Of a DNA stretch of 64,000 nucleotides, positions 29,793 to 38,271 are shown piece by piece. Source of the DNA: an uncultured bacterium (lineage in GTDB: Bacteria; Bacillota_I; Bacilli_A; RFN20; CAG-826); contig CASERQ010000004.1 of the NCBI GenBank assembly GCA_949290395.1, forward strand, positions 149,598 through 213,597, read 5' to 3'. Each line of letters begins with the position of its first letter. The first letter of the stretch is position 1. The translations under genes were made by a program, and so were the position numbers. Under the pieces are notes generated by a model. That model saw nothing but the letters and a program-made list of their open reading frames with translations, made no database searches and was not told the DNA's origin.

Positions 29793-30995
29793 ATGAAAAA
29801 TTTTGTGTTTATTTCACCACATTTTCCATCAAGTTATTGGAGATTTTGTCTCGCATTAAAAAATAGAGGATTTAGAGTTCTTGGAATAGGAGACGCTCCT
29901 TATAATGAATTAAGTGAAGAATGTCGCTTTGCACTTGATGAATATTATTGCTGCACCGATATGGGAGATTATGAAAATGAGAAACGTGCAGTTAAATATT
30001 TTGAAGACAAATATGGAAAAATAGACTATTTAGAGAGTAACAATGAATATTGGCTCGAAAAAGATGCACACTTAAGAAGTGATTTTAATATAACATCAGG
30101 CCCAACTTTAAAAGATATAGAAAAATACAAATTAAAATCAGTTCAAAAACAATATTATGAAAAAGCTGGCTTAAAATGCGCTCGTTATATCCTTGTAGAT
30201 ACATTAGATAATGTTAAAAAATTTGTTAAAGAGGTAAATTACCCTGTTTTTGTTAAACCAGATAATGGAGTAGGTGCTCAAGATTCTCATAAAATTAAAG
30301 ATGATCTTGAATTAGAAGTCTGGTTTAAAAATAAAGACAGCAAGAAAACATACATCATGGAAGAATATGTCAACGGACAAATTATTTCCTTTGATGGTAT
30401 TACAAATTCTAAGGCTGAAATAATTTTTGCTACTTCAAATGTCTTTGAAAACGATAATAGTGAAATCGTCGAAAAAGAACTTGATGATATGTATTATTGC
30501 GTTCCAAAAGTTGACGATGCTTTACTTGAAATGGGTAAAAAAGCAATCGCATCTTTTGAAGTCAGAAATAGATTCTTCCATCTTGAATGGTTTGTCTTAA
30601 AAGAAGATCACCCATATTTAGGCAAAAAAGGAACTATCGTTCCTCTTGAAGCTAATATGAGACCAGCTGGAGCTTATACTCCTGATTTAATAAATTACGC
30701 AAACTCAACAAACTGTTATGAAATTTTTGCCGACAGTATTGCTTATGATGAAAATAGAGAAGATATGACTTATACAAAATTCTTCGCATGTGCTTGTAGT
30801 AGAAGAAATAAATATAAGTATGTTCGTTCTTTAGATGAAGTTTTAAGTAAATATCATAACAACGTTACTTTCTATGGAAGTTACCCAGCTGTTTTAAGAG
30901 ATGATATGGGTGATACATTCGTTATGGCAAAGTTCTTAACTCTTGAAGAAATAAGAGAGTTTGATAAATTTGTCAGAGAAAAAATTGCTCAATAA
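29793..30995 (+). CDS. ATP-grasp ligase of unknown substrate
   Basis: 400 residues. After an N-terminal Rossmann-like domain comes an ATP-grasp fold: 'YPVFVKPDNGVGAQDS' (ATP-binding Lys and Gly loop, about 150-170), 'YIMEEYVNGQIISFDGI' (about 188-205), and the metal-binding 'PLEANMRPAGAYTPDL' (Glu and Asn, about 287-303). Such enzymes join a carboxylate to an amine, thiol or imino nucleophile through an acyl-phosphate. The fold is that of carbamoyl-phosphate synthase or carboxylase relatives, but the substrate is not visible. Monocistronic, with its own promoter and terminator. Confidence 0.8.
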   Translation: MKNFVFISPHFPSSYWRFCLALKNRGFRVLGIGDAPYNELSEECRFALDEYYCCTDMGDYENEKRAVKYFEDKYGKIDYLESNNEYWLEKDAHLRSDFNITSGPTLKDIEKYKLKSVQKQYYEKAGLKCARYILVDTLDNVKKFVKEVNYPVFVKPDNGVGAQDSHKIKDDLELEVWFKNKDSKKTYIMEEYVNGQIISFDGITNSKAEIIFATSNVFENDNSEIVEKELDDMYYCVPKVDDALLEMGKKAIASFEVRNRFFHLEWFVLKEDHPYLGKKGTIVPLEANMRPAGAYTPDLINYANSTNCYEIFADSIAYDENREDMTYTKFFACACSRRNKYKYVRSLDEVLSKYHNNVTFYGSYPAVLRDDMGDTFVMAKFLTLEEIREFDKFVREKIAQ

Positions 30996-31021
30996 AGTAA
31001 ATTTTAAAAGAATGACTATTT

Positions 31022-31053
31022 AAAATTGGTGTCGATATTGACATCAATTTTTT
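31022..31053 (+). terminator. Terminator of the ATP-grasp gene
   Basis: AAAATTGGTGTC (31022-31033) pairs with GACATCAATTTT (31040-31051), one G-T pair, loop GATATT, then T residues. Confidence 0.85.
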
Positions 31054-31161
31054 ATTGCTAAAGATTGATTTAGTTTTTTAAGAAAAACAATCCATGAGAA
31101 ATTATTAAACAAGATAGTTTTGCTTTATCGTGAGTTGTTTAAGTATTAATTGAATTTTATG

Positions 31162-31170
31162 TGTTATAAT
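31162..31170 (+). promoter_or_regulatory. Extended -10 promoter of a candidate small RNA
   Basis: TGT-TATAAT gives the TGn extension of an extended -10 promoter, which can act with a poor -35. It is followed by about 95 bases ending in a strong terminator, with no coding frame. Confidence 0.5.
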
Positions 31171-31176
31171 TAAGCA

Positions 31177-31262
31177 CGCTTTCCTAAATGTTTATTGGAT
31201 AGCTCCTTTCTTAAACAAGAAGACTAATTTTTGGTGGTTTATAAGAGTCTTCTTGTTTTTTT
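31177..31262 (+). ncRNA. Candidate small RNA (or terminated leader of ppa)
   Basis: From the predicted start (about 31177) to the end of the T-run the transcript would be about 86 bases. It holds two pyrimidine-rich single-stranded tracts (CTTTCCTAA at 31179-31187 and GCTCCTTTCTT at 31202-31212) and ends in a perfect 12-bp terminator stem: 31214-31225 with 31246-31257, then seven T. C-rich tracts able to pair with Shine-Dalgarno sequences are typical of trans-acting Firmicute sRNAs. I do not recognise an Rfam family. A leader that attenuates ppa, which begins 98 bases after the T-run, is the alternative. Confidence 0.45.
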
Positions 31263-31359
31263 ATTTGCTTATAAAAAATTTTGATAATCCCATAAAAGTC
31301 TTTTTACTATGAAAAAAACCTAACTTTCTTTAAAATATTCTTATCAAGAGGTGAAAAAT

Positions 31360-31899
31360 ATGGCAAAAGAAGGACAAAAAAGGCTTTTTTCGTTATTTAA
31401 AGAAAGTGATGTTAAACCAGAATTATTTAAAGCTGTAATTGAAATTCCAAAAGGAAGTAAAACAAAATACGAGCTAGATAAAGAAACAGGTCTTGTAAAA
31501 CTTGATAGAGTTTTATTTACATCAACCCATTATCCTCATAATTATGGATTTATCCCTTTAACTTATTGCGAAGATGGCGATCCACTAGATGTATTAGTTT
31601 TATGTAGTGAAGTGCTTTTCCCTTTAACAAGTTTAACTGTTAGACCGATTGGTGTTTTAGACATGGTCGATAATGGGAAAAGAGATTCTAAAATCATTGG
31701 TGTTAGTGTAGATGATCCTTTTTATAATTCATATTATGATACAAAAGATCTTCCTAAACATATTTTTGATGAAATTAAAAATTTCTTCGATGTTTATAAA
31801 AAATTAGAAGGTTCAACAATGCTTACGGGGGAAGTTGAAGGAGCCGAAAAAGCAAAAGAAGTTATTAAGCACTGCATTGATTTATATAAAAGCAGGTAA
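31360..31899 (+). CDS. ppa: Family I inorganic pyrophosphatase
   Basis: 179 residues from ATG 31360. The in-frame GTG nine bases earlier overlaps the AAGAGGTG ribosome-binding site, so the ATG is preferred. Active-site residues are present: 'GSKTKYELD' (Lys and Glu), '[12 protein letters not shown]' and '[12 protein letters not shown]' with the metal-binding Asp cluster, plus '[10 protein letters not shown]'. It hydrolyses pyrophosphate in the cytosol and so drives biosynthesis, including the glgC reaction encoded further on. Confidence 0.93.
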   Translation: MAKEGQKRLFSLFKESDVKPELFKAVIEIPKGSKTKYELDKETGLVKLDRVLFTSTHYPHNYGFIPLTYCEDGDPLDVLVLCSEVLFPLTSLTVRPIGVLDMVDNGKRDSKIIGVSVDDPFYNSYYDTKDLPKHIFDEIKNFFDVYKKLEGSTMLTGEVEGAEKAKEVIKHCIDLYKSR

Positions 31900-31902
31900 T
31901 AT

Positions 31903-32757
31903 TTAATATTTGTAATAACCTTTTAAAGAAATCATTCCTTCTTTAATACGATTAAATTTTTCAATGGCGATATCATAATAAATCTTATCGCCTCTTTTTT
32001 TATAATAATGTAGTGCCCAATAATAAAATAAAATATCCAAAAAGCGAACATAAGCATCGACTTTTTTCATTTTTAAATTTGAAAATTTAAAACCATAGTA
32101 AAGTTTTAAGAAGTAAGTTTCTTGCTCTTCACTAAGATTATTTTCACTTATAAAGGAAGCAAGGTCAAAAAGCGGCGAGTTCATTGAAGCGTATTCCCAG
32201 TCAATTAAAATAAATCCATTATATTTATATAAAAGATTATGGTGAACAAGGTCGTTATGACAAAGAGTATACTCTTCTTTTTTGTCTATTTCTTCATAAG
32301 CTTTTTTTACAAGTTTTTCATATCTTTCATCCAAAAACGCTGCAGACTCAACATATTTTTTATAGTAATCAAGTTTTTTAAATGGTTCATAGGACTTAGA
32401 AACCTTAATTTTTGCTGAATGAAGTTTCTTTAAAGTTTTAACAGTATTTCGAATTTGTTCATCTGTTGGCGTATTGAAATAGAAGCGAGTATTATGAACA
32501 AATTTTGAAATTTTAATGCCTGTTTTTGTATCCATTACAACTATTTTTTCAGAGATTTTTAAAGGCTCAATTTTCTCATAGACTTCTTTTTCAAGTTTAT
32601 AATTTATGCATTCATCATGGTCTTTTCGAGGATAACGTAAAACAAAGGCATCATTGATTAGATAATTTTCATTGGTGATGCCTTCTTTAATTTGTTCTTG
32701 TGATCGGACTTCACGCCCTGTCATTTCTTCAAAAAGTCTTTTGATGCCATGAATCAT
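31903..32757 (-). CDS. LicA/choline kinase-like phosphotransferase
   Basis: 284 residues of the APH/choline kinase fold. The Brenner-type catalytic loop reads 'LCHNDLVHHNLLY' (Asp and Asn) near residue 170, and the metal-binding 'FILIDWEYA' follows near 188. 'TNENYLI' near residue 28 is the nucleotide loop. LicA-like enzymes phosphorylate choline or ethanolamine; a thiamine-kinase-like role is also possible. Its 3' end lies four bases from the convergent ppa gene, and it diverges from trmL with closely packed promoters. Confidence 0.75.
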   Translation of the reverse strand: MIHGIKRLFEEMTGREVRSQEQIKEGITNENYLINDAFVLRYPRKDHDECINYKLEKEVYEKIEPLKISEKIVVMDTKTGIKISKFVHNTRFYFNTPTDEQIRNTVKTLKKLHSAKIKVSKSYEPFKKLDYYKKYVESAAFLDERYEKLVKKAYEEIDKKEEYTLCHNDLVHHNLLYKYNGFILIDWEYASMNSPLFDLASFISENNLSEEQETYFLKLYYGFKFSNLKMKKVDAYVRFLDILFYYWALHYYKKRGDKIYYDIAIEKFNRIKEGMISLKGYYKY

Positions 32758-32767
32758 AACTACAATA

Positions 32768-32773
32768 ATTATA
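32768..32773 (-). promoter_or_regulatory. -10 box of a leaderless promoter (LicA-like gene)
   Basis: TATAAT on the minus strand ends ten bases from ATG 32757, predicting a leader of about three bases. Divergent from the trmL promoter only about 20 bases away. Confidence 0.5.
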
Positions 32774-32794
32774 AATTTGACTTCCTCTTTGTGC

Positions 32795-32800
32795 TACAAT
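32795..32800 (+). promoter_or_regulatory. -10 box of a leaderless promoter (trmL)
   Basis: TACAAT ends seven bases before ATG 32808; no ribosome-binding site. Confidence 0.5.
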
Positions 32801-32807
32801 TTTAAAC

Positions 32808-33332
32808 ATGATTGGAATTATTTTATACCGCCCTGAAAAACCAGCTAATGTTGGTAATATTATTCGTACATGTATGGCAACAGAAGCCAAACTTTATATT
32901 ATTGGTCCATTAAGTTTTTCCTTAACAACAAAGGAGCTTCAAAGAGCAGGAATGGATTATATTAAAGAAAGTGATTTTGTAATTTATGAAAATTACGAAG
33001 TTTTCTTAAAAGATTTTGAAGATAAAAACATTTATTACGTAACTCGTTATTCAAATAATTTATATTCTTCTTTTGATTATTCGCGTGTTGATGAAGAAAT
33101 TTATTTTATGTTTGGAAGAGAATCAACTGGGATTCCTCATGACATTTTAAGAAAAAATATCAATAAAACAGTTAGAATTCCAATGACAATAAGTGCAAGA
33201 AGTTTAAATTTAAGTAATTCAGTTGCAATCGTTTTATATGAAGCTTTAAGACAAAGAAAGTTTTATGGACTTGCAACTTATGAAACTATAAAAGGAGAAA
33301 ACTTCTTAGAAGAAGAAGTTAAAAACGATTAG
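32808..33332 (+). CDS. trmL: tRNA (cytidine/uridine-34-2'-O)-methyltransferase
   Basis: 174 residues, SPOUT superfamily, TrmL/YibK type. The three knot motifs are 'YRPEKPANVGNIIRTCMA' near the N-terminus, 'FMFGRESTGIPHDIL' near residue 102 and 'RIPMTISARSLNLSNSVAIVLYEALRQ' near 125, which form the SAM pocket. It methylates the wobble ribose of tRNA-Leu isoacceptors. Its last 14 bases overlap the convergent rqcH gene, so there is no terminator between them. Confidence 0.9.
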   Translation: MIGIILYRPEKPANVGNIIRTCMATEAKLYIIGPLSFSLTTKELQRAGMDYIKESDFVIYENYEVFLKDFEDKNIYYVTRYSNNLYSSFDYSRVDEEIYFMFGRESTGIPHDILRKNINKTVRIPMTISARSLNLSNSVAIVLYEALRQRKFYGLATYETIKGENFLEEEVKND

Positions 33333-34698
33333 CCTTTTTTAGATATTCTTCAAAGTTATAATGAAATTCTTTAATAAAATAGGATTCGTAGTTAGATAGT
33401 AAAACTAGACCTGGCTCGTTTCCTTTTTTTATTGTTTTAACTTTAGCAAGGATTACTTCAGCATCATTTTTCTTAGAAAGATAAGTAGCAAACTCTAAAG
33501 CAAACTCAAGGGTCTTATCATCTAAATCTTTCTTAAAAATTATGATGTGATTAGAATGTACATTTTTAAGGTGAACAAAATAATCATCTTTTGAAGCATA
33601 CTTAAATGTTAAGTTATCGTTTTGCATGGAGTTTTTTCCGAAGCCAATTTTAGTGTCATTAAACAAAATATAATAAGGTTTTGCAGCGTTTTTTAAATTT
33701 TTAGGCTTTTTATAATGCGAAACTTTGAGGATTTTTTTGTTTACTAACTCCTCTAAAATTTCTTCATAATCATTTTCATTAAAGATTCCAAGATTGTTTA
33801 AGATGTTATTTAAGTATTCGATTTCATCTTCTGTTTTTTTGATGAATTCTTGAGTTGAAGCAATTGTTGCTTTAGCTTTTTTATAAAGCTTATAAAATCT
33901 TTCAAGATTTTGAGAAGGAGAAAAAGAAGCATCGAGTTTGATTTTTTCATCATTAAAAACAAAGAATTCGTCTCCTCTTTTAACCTCATCTAACATAACA
34001 AGAAGTGCATCTGCGTAATCTTTATGTATTAATTTCTTTTTAGCTTCATCTTGATCTTCTTTAATTTTTTCAAGTTTCTTCTCTAAAGATTTTTTTCTTC
34101 TTTTGATTTCTAAATTAATGTTTTTATATTTTTCATTTAGATGTAGTCTTTCAATACTTTCAAAATAATTTTCTTCAGCGATCTTATCTTTTTCTTTGAC
34201 TTCTTTTATGAAGGATATTTTGGTTGGCGCTTCATAAAGTGCGTTTTTGATAATTGGATGATGTGTATCGATTCCTTTATAGCGGAAAGCTTCATCAACT
34301 TTTCCATCAACAAGTAAAACTAGATTGGAGTTGCTTTTAAAAATTTCAAAAAGAAGTGTGTAATGAATTTTGTCGTAAGTATCAGTCGTTTTAATGAATT
34401 CTAAAGCAAGAATATTATCGTCGTTATAGATCGATGCTTTTAAAAATAAAGAATTGAGCAATTTATTTTTAAGTCTTATAAAAAATGCATTTGAATTATT
34501 AAAGTAAAATTTCTTATCTGTTAATCTAAAAAATGGATTTTTAACATTTAAAGATATAAATAAAGAAGGAGACTTACTTTTTGAAAAAGAAAAAAGATAA
34601 TCATATTCGCTGAGCGATTGGATTTTATTTAAGTAAGTACCTTTTAAAAGAGTGTTTATTTCTTCAACTTTATTTTTAGTTTCTTCAATAATTTGCAT
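33319..34698 (-). CDS. rqcH: RqcH/Rqc2-family NFACT protein, short form
   Basis: 459 residues, against about 570 in Bacillus. NFACT-N domain (about 10-165), two-helix coiled coil (about 190-290) and NFACT-R domain (about 335-445, 'KIGFGKNSMQNDNLTFKYASKDDYFVHLKNV'). RqcH binds split 50S subunits with peptidyl-tRNA and recruits tRNA-Ala to add Ala tails in ribosome rescue. In Bacillus the Asp97-Arg98 pair of NFACT-N is needed for tRNA use; the equivalent here reads Asp94-Asn95. The coiled coil and helix-hairpin segment are shortened. Family assignment is firm, tailing activity uncertain. Confidence 0.82.
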   Translation of the reverse strand: MQIIEETKNKVEEINTLLKGTYLNKIQSLSEYDYLFSFSKSKSPSLFISLNVKNPFFRLTDKKFYFNNSNAFFIRLKNKLLNSLFLKASIYNDDNILALEFIKTTDTYDKIHYTLLFEIFKSNSNLVLLVDGKVDEAFRYKGIDTHHPIIKNALYEAPTKISFIKEVKEKDKIAEENYFESIERLHLNEKYKNINLEIKRRKKSLEKKLEKIKEDQDEAKKKLIHKDYADALLVMLDEVKRGDEFFVFNDEKIKLDASFSPSQNLERFYKLYKKAKATIASTQEFIKKTEDEIEYLNNILNNLGIFNENDYEEILEELVNKKILKVSHYKKPKNLKNAAKPYYILFNDTKIGFGKNSMQNDNLTFKYASKDDYFVHLKNVHSNHIIIFKKDLDDKTLEFALEFATYLSKKNDAEVILAKVKTIKKGNEPGLVLLSNYESYFIKEFHYNFEEYLKKANRF

Positions 34699-34704
34699 AT
34701 CGCT

Positions 34705-34710
34705 ATTATA
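34705..34710 (-). promoter_or_regulatory. -10 box of a leaderless promoter (rqcH)
   Basis: TATAAT on the minus strand ends six bases from ATG 34698; no ribosome-binding site. Confidence 0.5.
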
Positions 34711-34817
34711 TCAAGTTATTAAAATCTTTATTAATTTTTTCTTTATTTATATTAAAATGACAAAATTGTAAACGCTTTCTATTCTAAAATAACGATTTTT
34801 ATGCTTTTTTCCTTGCT

Positions 34818-35420
34818 ATGAAAAAAATTAAAGTCTATATTCAAAATATGAAGGGATTACTTGTTGTCTTAAGCGGACCTAGCGGAGTTGGAAAAGGTAC
34901 AGTTAGAAAGATACTTATGGAAGATAAGTCTCTTAATCTTGCTTATTCAATTTCTATGACAACAAGAAAGCCAAGAGTTGGGGAAGTTGATGGAGAAGAT
35001 TATTTCTTCGTTAGCCAAGAAGTTTTTGATAAAGCAGTAGAAAATGGCGAGTTACTTGAACATGCTCGTTTTGTAAATAATTCATATGGAACACCAAAAC
35101 CTTATGTTGAAAAATTAAGAAACGAAGGAAAAAACGTTATTCTTGAAATTGAAACACAAGGGGCAAGATCCGTCATGGAAAAATATAAAGATGATAATTT
35201 ATTTATCTCAATTTTTATACTTCCTCCATCCTTTGAAGATCTTGAAAAAAGAATTAGAGGAAGAAGAACTGAAGAAGAATCGGTCGTTCAAGAAAGACTT
35301 AATAAAGCTAAAAGTGAGTTAGAACTTAAAACTTTATACGATTTTAATGTTATAAACTTTACTCCTGAACAAGCCGCAAGTGAAATTAGTAATATAATTA
35401 AATCTAAAATAAATTTATAA
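34818..35420 (+). CDS. gmk: Guanylate kinase
   Basis: 200 residues. P-loop SGPSGVGKGT is followed by the GMP-binding 'SMTTRKPRVGEVDGEDYFFV' region and a lid with 'RIRGRRTEEE'. It converts GMP and ATP to GDP and ADP. Start is uncertain: ATG 34818 gives ten extra basic residues, while ATG 34848 begins the usual 'MKGLLVVLSGPSG'. Neither has a ribosome-binding site. It heads the gmk-priA pair found in most Firmicutes, here without rpoZ between them. Confidence 0.93.
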   Translation: MKKIKVYIQNMKGLLVVLSGPSGVGKGTVRKILMEDKSLNLAYSISMTTRKPRVGEVDGEDYFFVSQEVFDKAVENGELLEHARFVNNSYGTPKPYVEKLRNEGKNVILEIETQGARSVMEKYKDDNLFISIFILPPSFEDLEKRIRGRRTEEESVVQERLNKAKSELELKTLYDFNVINFTPEQAASEISNIIKSKINL

Positions 35421-35427
35421 TTTAAGT

Positions 35428-37626
35428 ATGTATTTACTTAATGTTCTTACTCAAAGAAATCTCTATCTTTTGGATAGAACTTTTTATTATTTATCAAAAG
35501 ATAAAGTTAATGTTGGAGTAAGAGTAAATATTAAATTTAATAATTCTCAAATTGTTGGTTATGTAATTTCATCTGAAGAAATAAATAAAAGCAAAGAAGA
35601 GATTGAAGATGAAGTTGGGATGAACTTAAATTTCATTGATAGTATCATTGATGAAAAACCTATTTTAACAGAGGAATTAATGAAGCTTGCTTTTGAGCTT
35701 AAGAAAAAATATGTCTATCCTTTGATTGGCGTTTTACAAACAATGCTCCCACCTTCTTTAAAGCCAAAACATACCTATATTAATGCTGCAAAAATAAAAA
35801 TAGTGAAGTTTTACGAGGTTTTTTGGGAAAAAGTAAAGGGTTTTGAACTTAATAAAAATGAATTAAAGCTTCTTGAAAAACTTAAAGGAAAGAAAAGAAT
35901 TTTAAAAAGTGAACTTAATCTAACAAAGTCTTTAGAAACTTTAATTCAAAAAGGAATTATTCTTGAAAAAGAAGAAGAGGCTTTTCGCTACAAAATAAAT
36001 ACTGTTTTTAAGGACTACGAAAAAAAGATAATTCTCACTGAGAATCAGAAAGAAGCTTATGAAAAAATAGTAGACTCTAAGCAAAATGTTATTCTTTTAA
36101 AAGGCGTCACAGGAAGTGGAAAAACCGAAATTTATATTGAACTAATTAAAAAGTATATTGCTGAAGGGGAAGGTGCTATAGTTTTAGTTCCAGAAATTGC
36201 TTTAACTCCTTTAATGATTTCTAGACTTTATAATTTTTTTGATGATAAGATTGCGGTTCTTCATTCTTCTTTAACAAGTGCTGAAATATACGATGAATAT
36301 CGTAAAATTTCTGAAGGAAAAGCAAGTGTTGTTATAGGAACAAGAAGTGCAGTTTTTGCTCCTGTTAAAAACTTAGGTTTAATCATAATTGATGAAGAAA
36401 ACGATGAATGTTACAAGCAAGATGATCAAGGTCTTTTATATAATGCAAAAGATGTAGCTTATCTAAGAGCAAAACTTGAAAACGCTAAAGTCATTTTAGG
36501 TTCGGCAACACCTTCTATTGAAGATTACGCAAAAGCTAAAAACGGAAGTTTTGCTCTTGTTGAACTTGATGAAAGATATGGCGGGTTAGAACTACCTTAC
36601 GTTTTCTTAATAGATAACAAAAATTACAAAAACTATTCTTCAAAGAGTAGAGTTTTTTCTCTAGAACTTATTAGGCAGTTAGAAAATGTAATTAACGAAG
36701 GAAAACAAGCAATTTTATTTATAAATAGAAGGGGTTTTGCGAGTTATTTAAGTTGTAGAGAGTGCGGGCACGTTTTTAAGTGTCCTCATTGTGGACTTCC
36801 TTTGCATTACCATAAAGAGAAAAATATTCTTTATTGCCACCATTGTGAATACCAAGTTAAAAAGCCTAAAGTTTGTCCAAAGTGCGGCTCAGCATTTTTA
36901 TCTTATGGACATTTTGGAATTGAAAAAGTTGAAGAAGATTTTAAAAAACTTTTCCCAAATGTTAACTATTTAGTTTTGGATAGTGATAGAACAAGTAAGA
37001 CTTTTCAAATTGAAAAAGTGTTGACTGAATTTAACGAAGGTAAAGCTAGTGTCTTAATTGGAACTCAACTTGTGGCAAAAGGTCATGATTTCAATAATGT
37101 AAAGCTTGTTGGAGTTTTAAACGCGGACACTTTACTGAATTTCCCTAACTATAGAAGTAATGAAATGACCTTCTCTCTTTTAACTCAAGTTATAGGAAGA
37201 GCGGGTAGAAAAAACGAAAAAGGTATCGCGATAATTCAAAGTTCAGAAACTACAAATTCAGCAATCATCCAAGCGTTAAAACAGGATTATGATGCTTTTT
37301 ATCATGACGAAATTTCAAAAAGAAAAGTCATGAGTAATCCACCTTTTAAATCTATACTTTCTATAGAAATTTCAAGCGATAAGCCTTCAAAACTCGATGA
37401 TTTTGTTAAAAGAGTAAAGAATTATTTCATTAGTTTAGACCTAGAAGATGTTGAAGTTTTAGGTCCTTCAATCATCCATTACAACAAGTTTAAATCCTGG
37501 AAAAATATTTTCATTAAATACAAAAAATTATCTGTTGTGATTGAACACATTGAAGCACTTCTTGAAGTTTATAAACTTGAGAAAAATGTTTCTTTGAAAC
37601 TTAATTTCAACCCTTATTCTTTCTAG
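35428..37626 (+). CDS. priA: Primosomal protein N' (replication restart helicase PriA)
   Basis: 732 residues. N-terminal DNA-binding domain; helicase P-loop GVTGSGKTE near residue 228; Walker B reads DEEN, not the usual DEEH, in 'IIDEENDECYKQD'. The zinc-binding insertion has paired Cys clusters ('CRECGHVFKCPHCG', 'CHHCEYQ', 'CPKCGS'), and the second RecA lobe has 'LIGTQLVAKGHDF' and 'VIGRAGR'. It reloads the replisome at stalled forks. Starts seven bases after gmk. An imperfect inverted repeat (37672-37710) follows it. Confidence 0.95.
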   Translation: MYLLNVLTQRNLYLLDRTFYYLSKDKVNVGVRVNIKFNNSQIVGYVISSEEINKSKEEIEDEVGMNLNFIDSIIDEKPILTEELMKLAFELKKKYVYPLIGVLQTMLPPSLKPKHTYINAAKIKIVKFYEVFWEKVKGFELNKNELKLLEKLKGKKRILKSELNLTKSLETLIQKGIILEKEEEAFRYKINTVFKDYEKKIILTENQKEAYEKIVDSKQNVILLKGVTGSGKTEIYIELIKKYIAEGEGAIVLVPEIALTPLMISRLYNFFDDKIAVLHSSLTSAEIYDEYRKISEGKASVVIGTRSAVFAPVKNLGLIIIDEENDECYKQDDQGLLYNAKDVAYLRAKLENAKVILGSATPSIEDYAKAKNGSFALVELDERYGGLELPYVFLIDNKNYKNYSSKSRVFSLELIRQLENVINEGKQAILFINRRGFASYLSCRECGHVFKCPHCGLPLHYHKEKNILYCHHCEYQVKKPKVCPKCGSAFLSYGHFGIEKVEEDFKKLFPNVNYLVLDSDRTSKTFQIEKVLTEFNEGKASVLIGTQLVAKGHDFNNVKLVGVLNADTLLNFPNYRSNEMTFSLLTQVIGRAGRKNEKGIAIIQSSETTNSAIIQALKQDYDAFYHDEISKRKVMSNPPFKSILSIEISSDKPSKLDDFVKRVKNYFISLDLEDVEVLGPSIIHYNKFKSWKNIFIKYKKLSVVIEHIEALLEVYKLEKNVSLKLNFNPYSF

Positions 37627-37671
37627 TGCTTTCAGAAAATATGCTGGAAATTTAATTCCTCTTTTTCTTTT

Positions 37672-37710
37672 TGACACCTAAAATATGTCATATTTCATTT
37701 TAAAGTGTCA
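37672..37710. repeat. Imperfect inverted repeat after priA
   Basis: TGACACCTAAAAT (37672-37684) and ATTTTAAAGTGTCA (37697-37710) are near-complementary around a 12-base centre. It could be a terminator of poor quality or an operator for the promoter just downstream. Confidence 0.4.
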
Positions 37711-37730
37711 TTAAAGTGCCTTTTAATTCA

Positions 37731-37759
37731 TTGAAATTGAAGTGTTAATAATCTATGAT
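37731..37759 (+). promoter_or_regulatory. Promoter of the 37786-43560 gene run
   Basis: TTGAAA (37731-37736), 17 bases, TATGAT (37754-37759). The predicted transcript starts about 20 bases before ATG 37786 and includes its AGTGAGGG ribosome site. Confidence 0.65.
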
Positions 37760-37785
37760 TATTATTGTTAAAAAGTGAGGGCAAA

Positions 37786-38268
37786 ATGATTACAGTTTCA
37801 ATTTTAGGTTTAGATCCATATTTAGTTAGACAAATTTCTAAGGCGATGACTCCAAAATTAAAGGATATCTATGAATGTTCATCGGATGACATTGATTTTT
37901 ATTGTCCTGAATGTTTGTATATTCACGATGGAGTTGAACAAAACACCTGGAATATTTTAGTAAGGGTACACGCTCCTTTAAAAGTTAAAGTTTTACAAAA
38001 TGAAGCTGTTAAAGTCATCCGTGCATTTTTAAAAGACGCATGCATTAATCTTGCTGTTGAATTTTATTATTACAGCCAAGATGATCGTTATGAATTTATA
38101 GATGAAACTCATCCTCGTTTTATGACTGAAAGTAATAGCGTTGAAATCAGTGAAGATGACTACGAGGAAGAAAACGAAGATGAAAAAGGTGAAGGATGGT
38201 ATGACGAACCTTATTTAGGCAATGTTTTTGAAGGGTTCGAAGATAAATTAAATGGAGGGAAGAAATAA
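37786..38268 (+). CDS. Small protein of tautomerase-like (DUF1904-like) type
   Basis: 160 residues from ATG 37786, which follows AGTGAGGG; an in-frame TTG 21 bases upstream coincides with the predicted transcription start and is rejected. The first 110 residues ('GLDPYLVRQISKAMTPKLKDIYECSS', then strand-helix-strand) resemble the DUF1904/MIF-like fold, though there is no N-terminal Pro as in active tautomerases. The C-terminal 45 residues are very acidic (Asp/Glu runs). It begins the operon that contains the RsmB-like protein and rlmN, so a ribosome-related role is possible but unproven. Confidence 0.45.
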   Translation: MITVSILGLDPYLVRQISKAMTPKLKDIYECSSDDIDFYCPECLYIHDGVEQNTWNILVRVHAPLKVKVLQNEAVKVIRAFLKDACINLAVEFYYYSQDDRYEFIDETHPRFMTESNSVEISEDDYEEENEDEKGEGWYDEPYLGNVFEGFEDKLNGGKK

Positions 38269-38271
38269 TTT

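Noticed and set aside
33319-33332. The 14-base tail overlap of trmL and rqcH as a gene truncation
   Set aside because: Both proteins end with complete domains; it is an ordinary convergent overlap.
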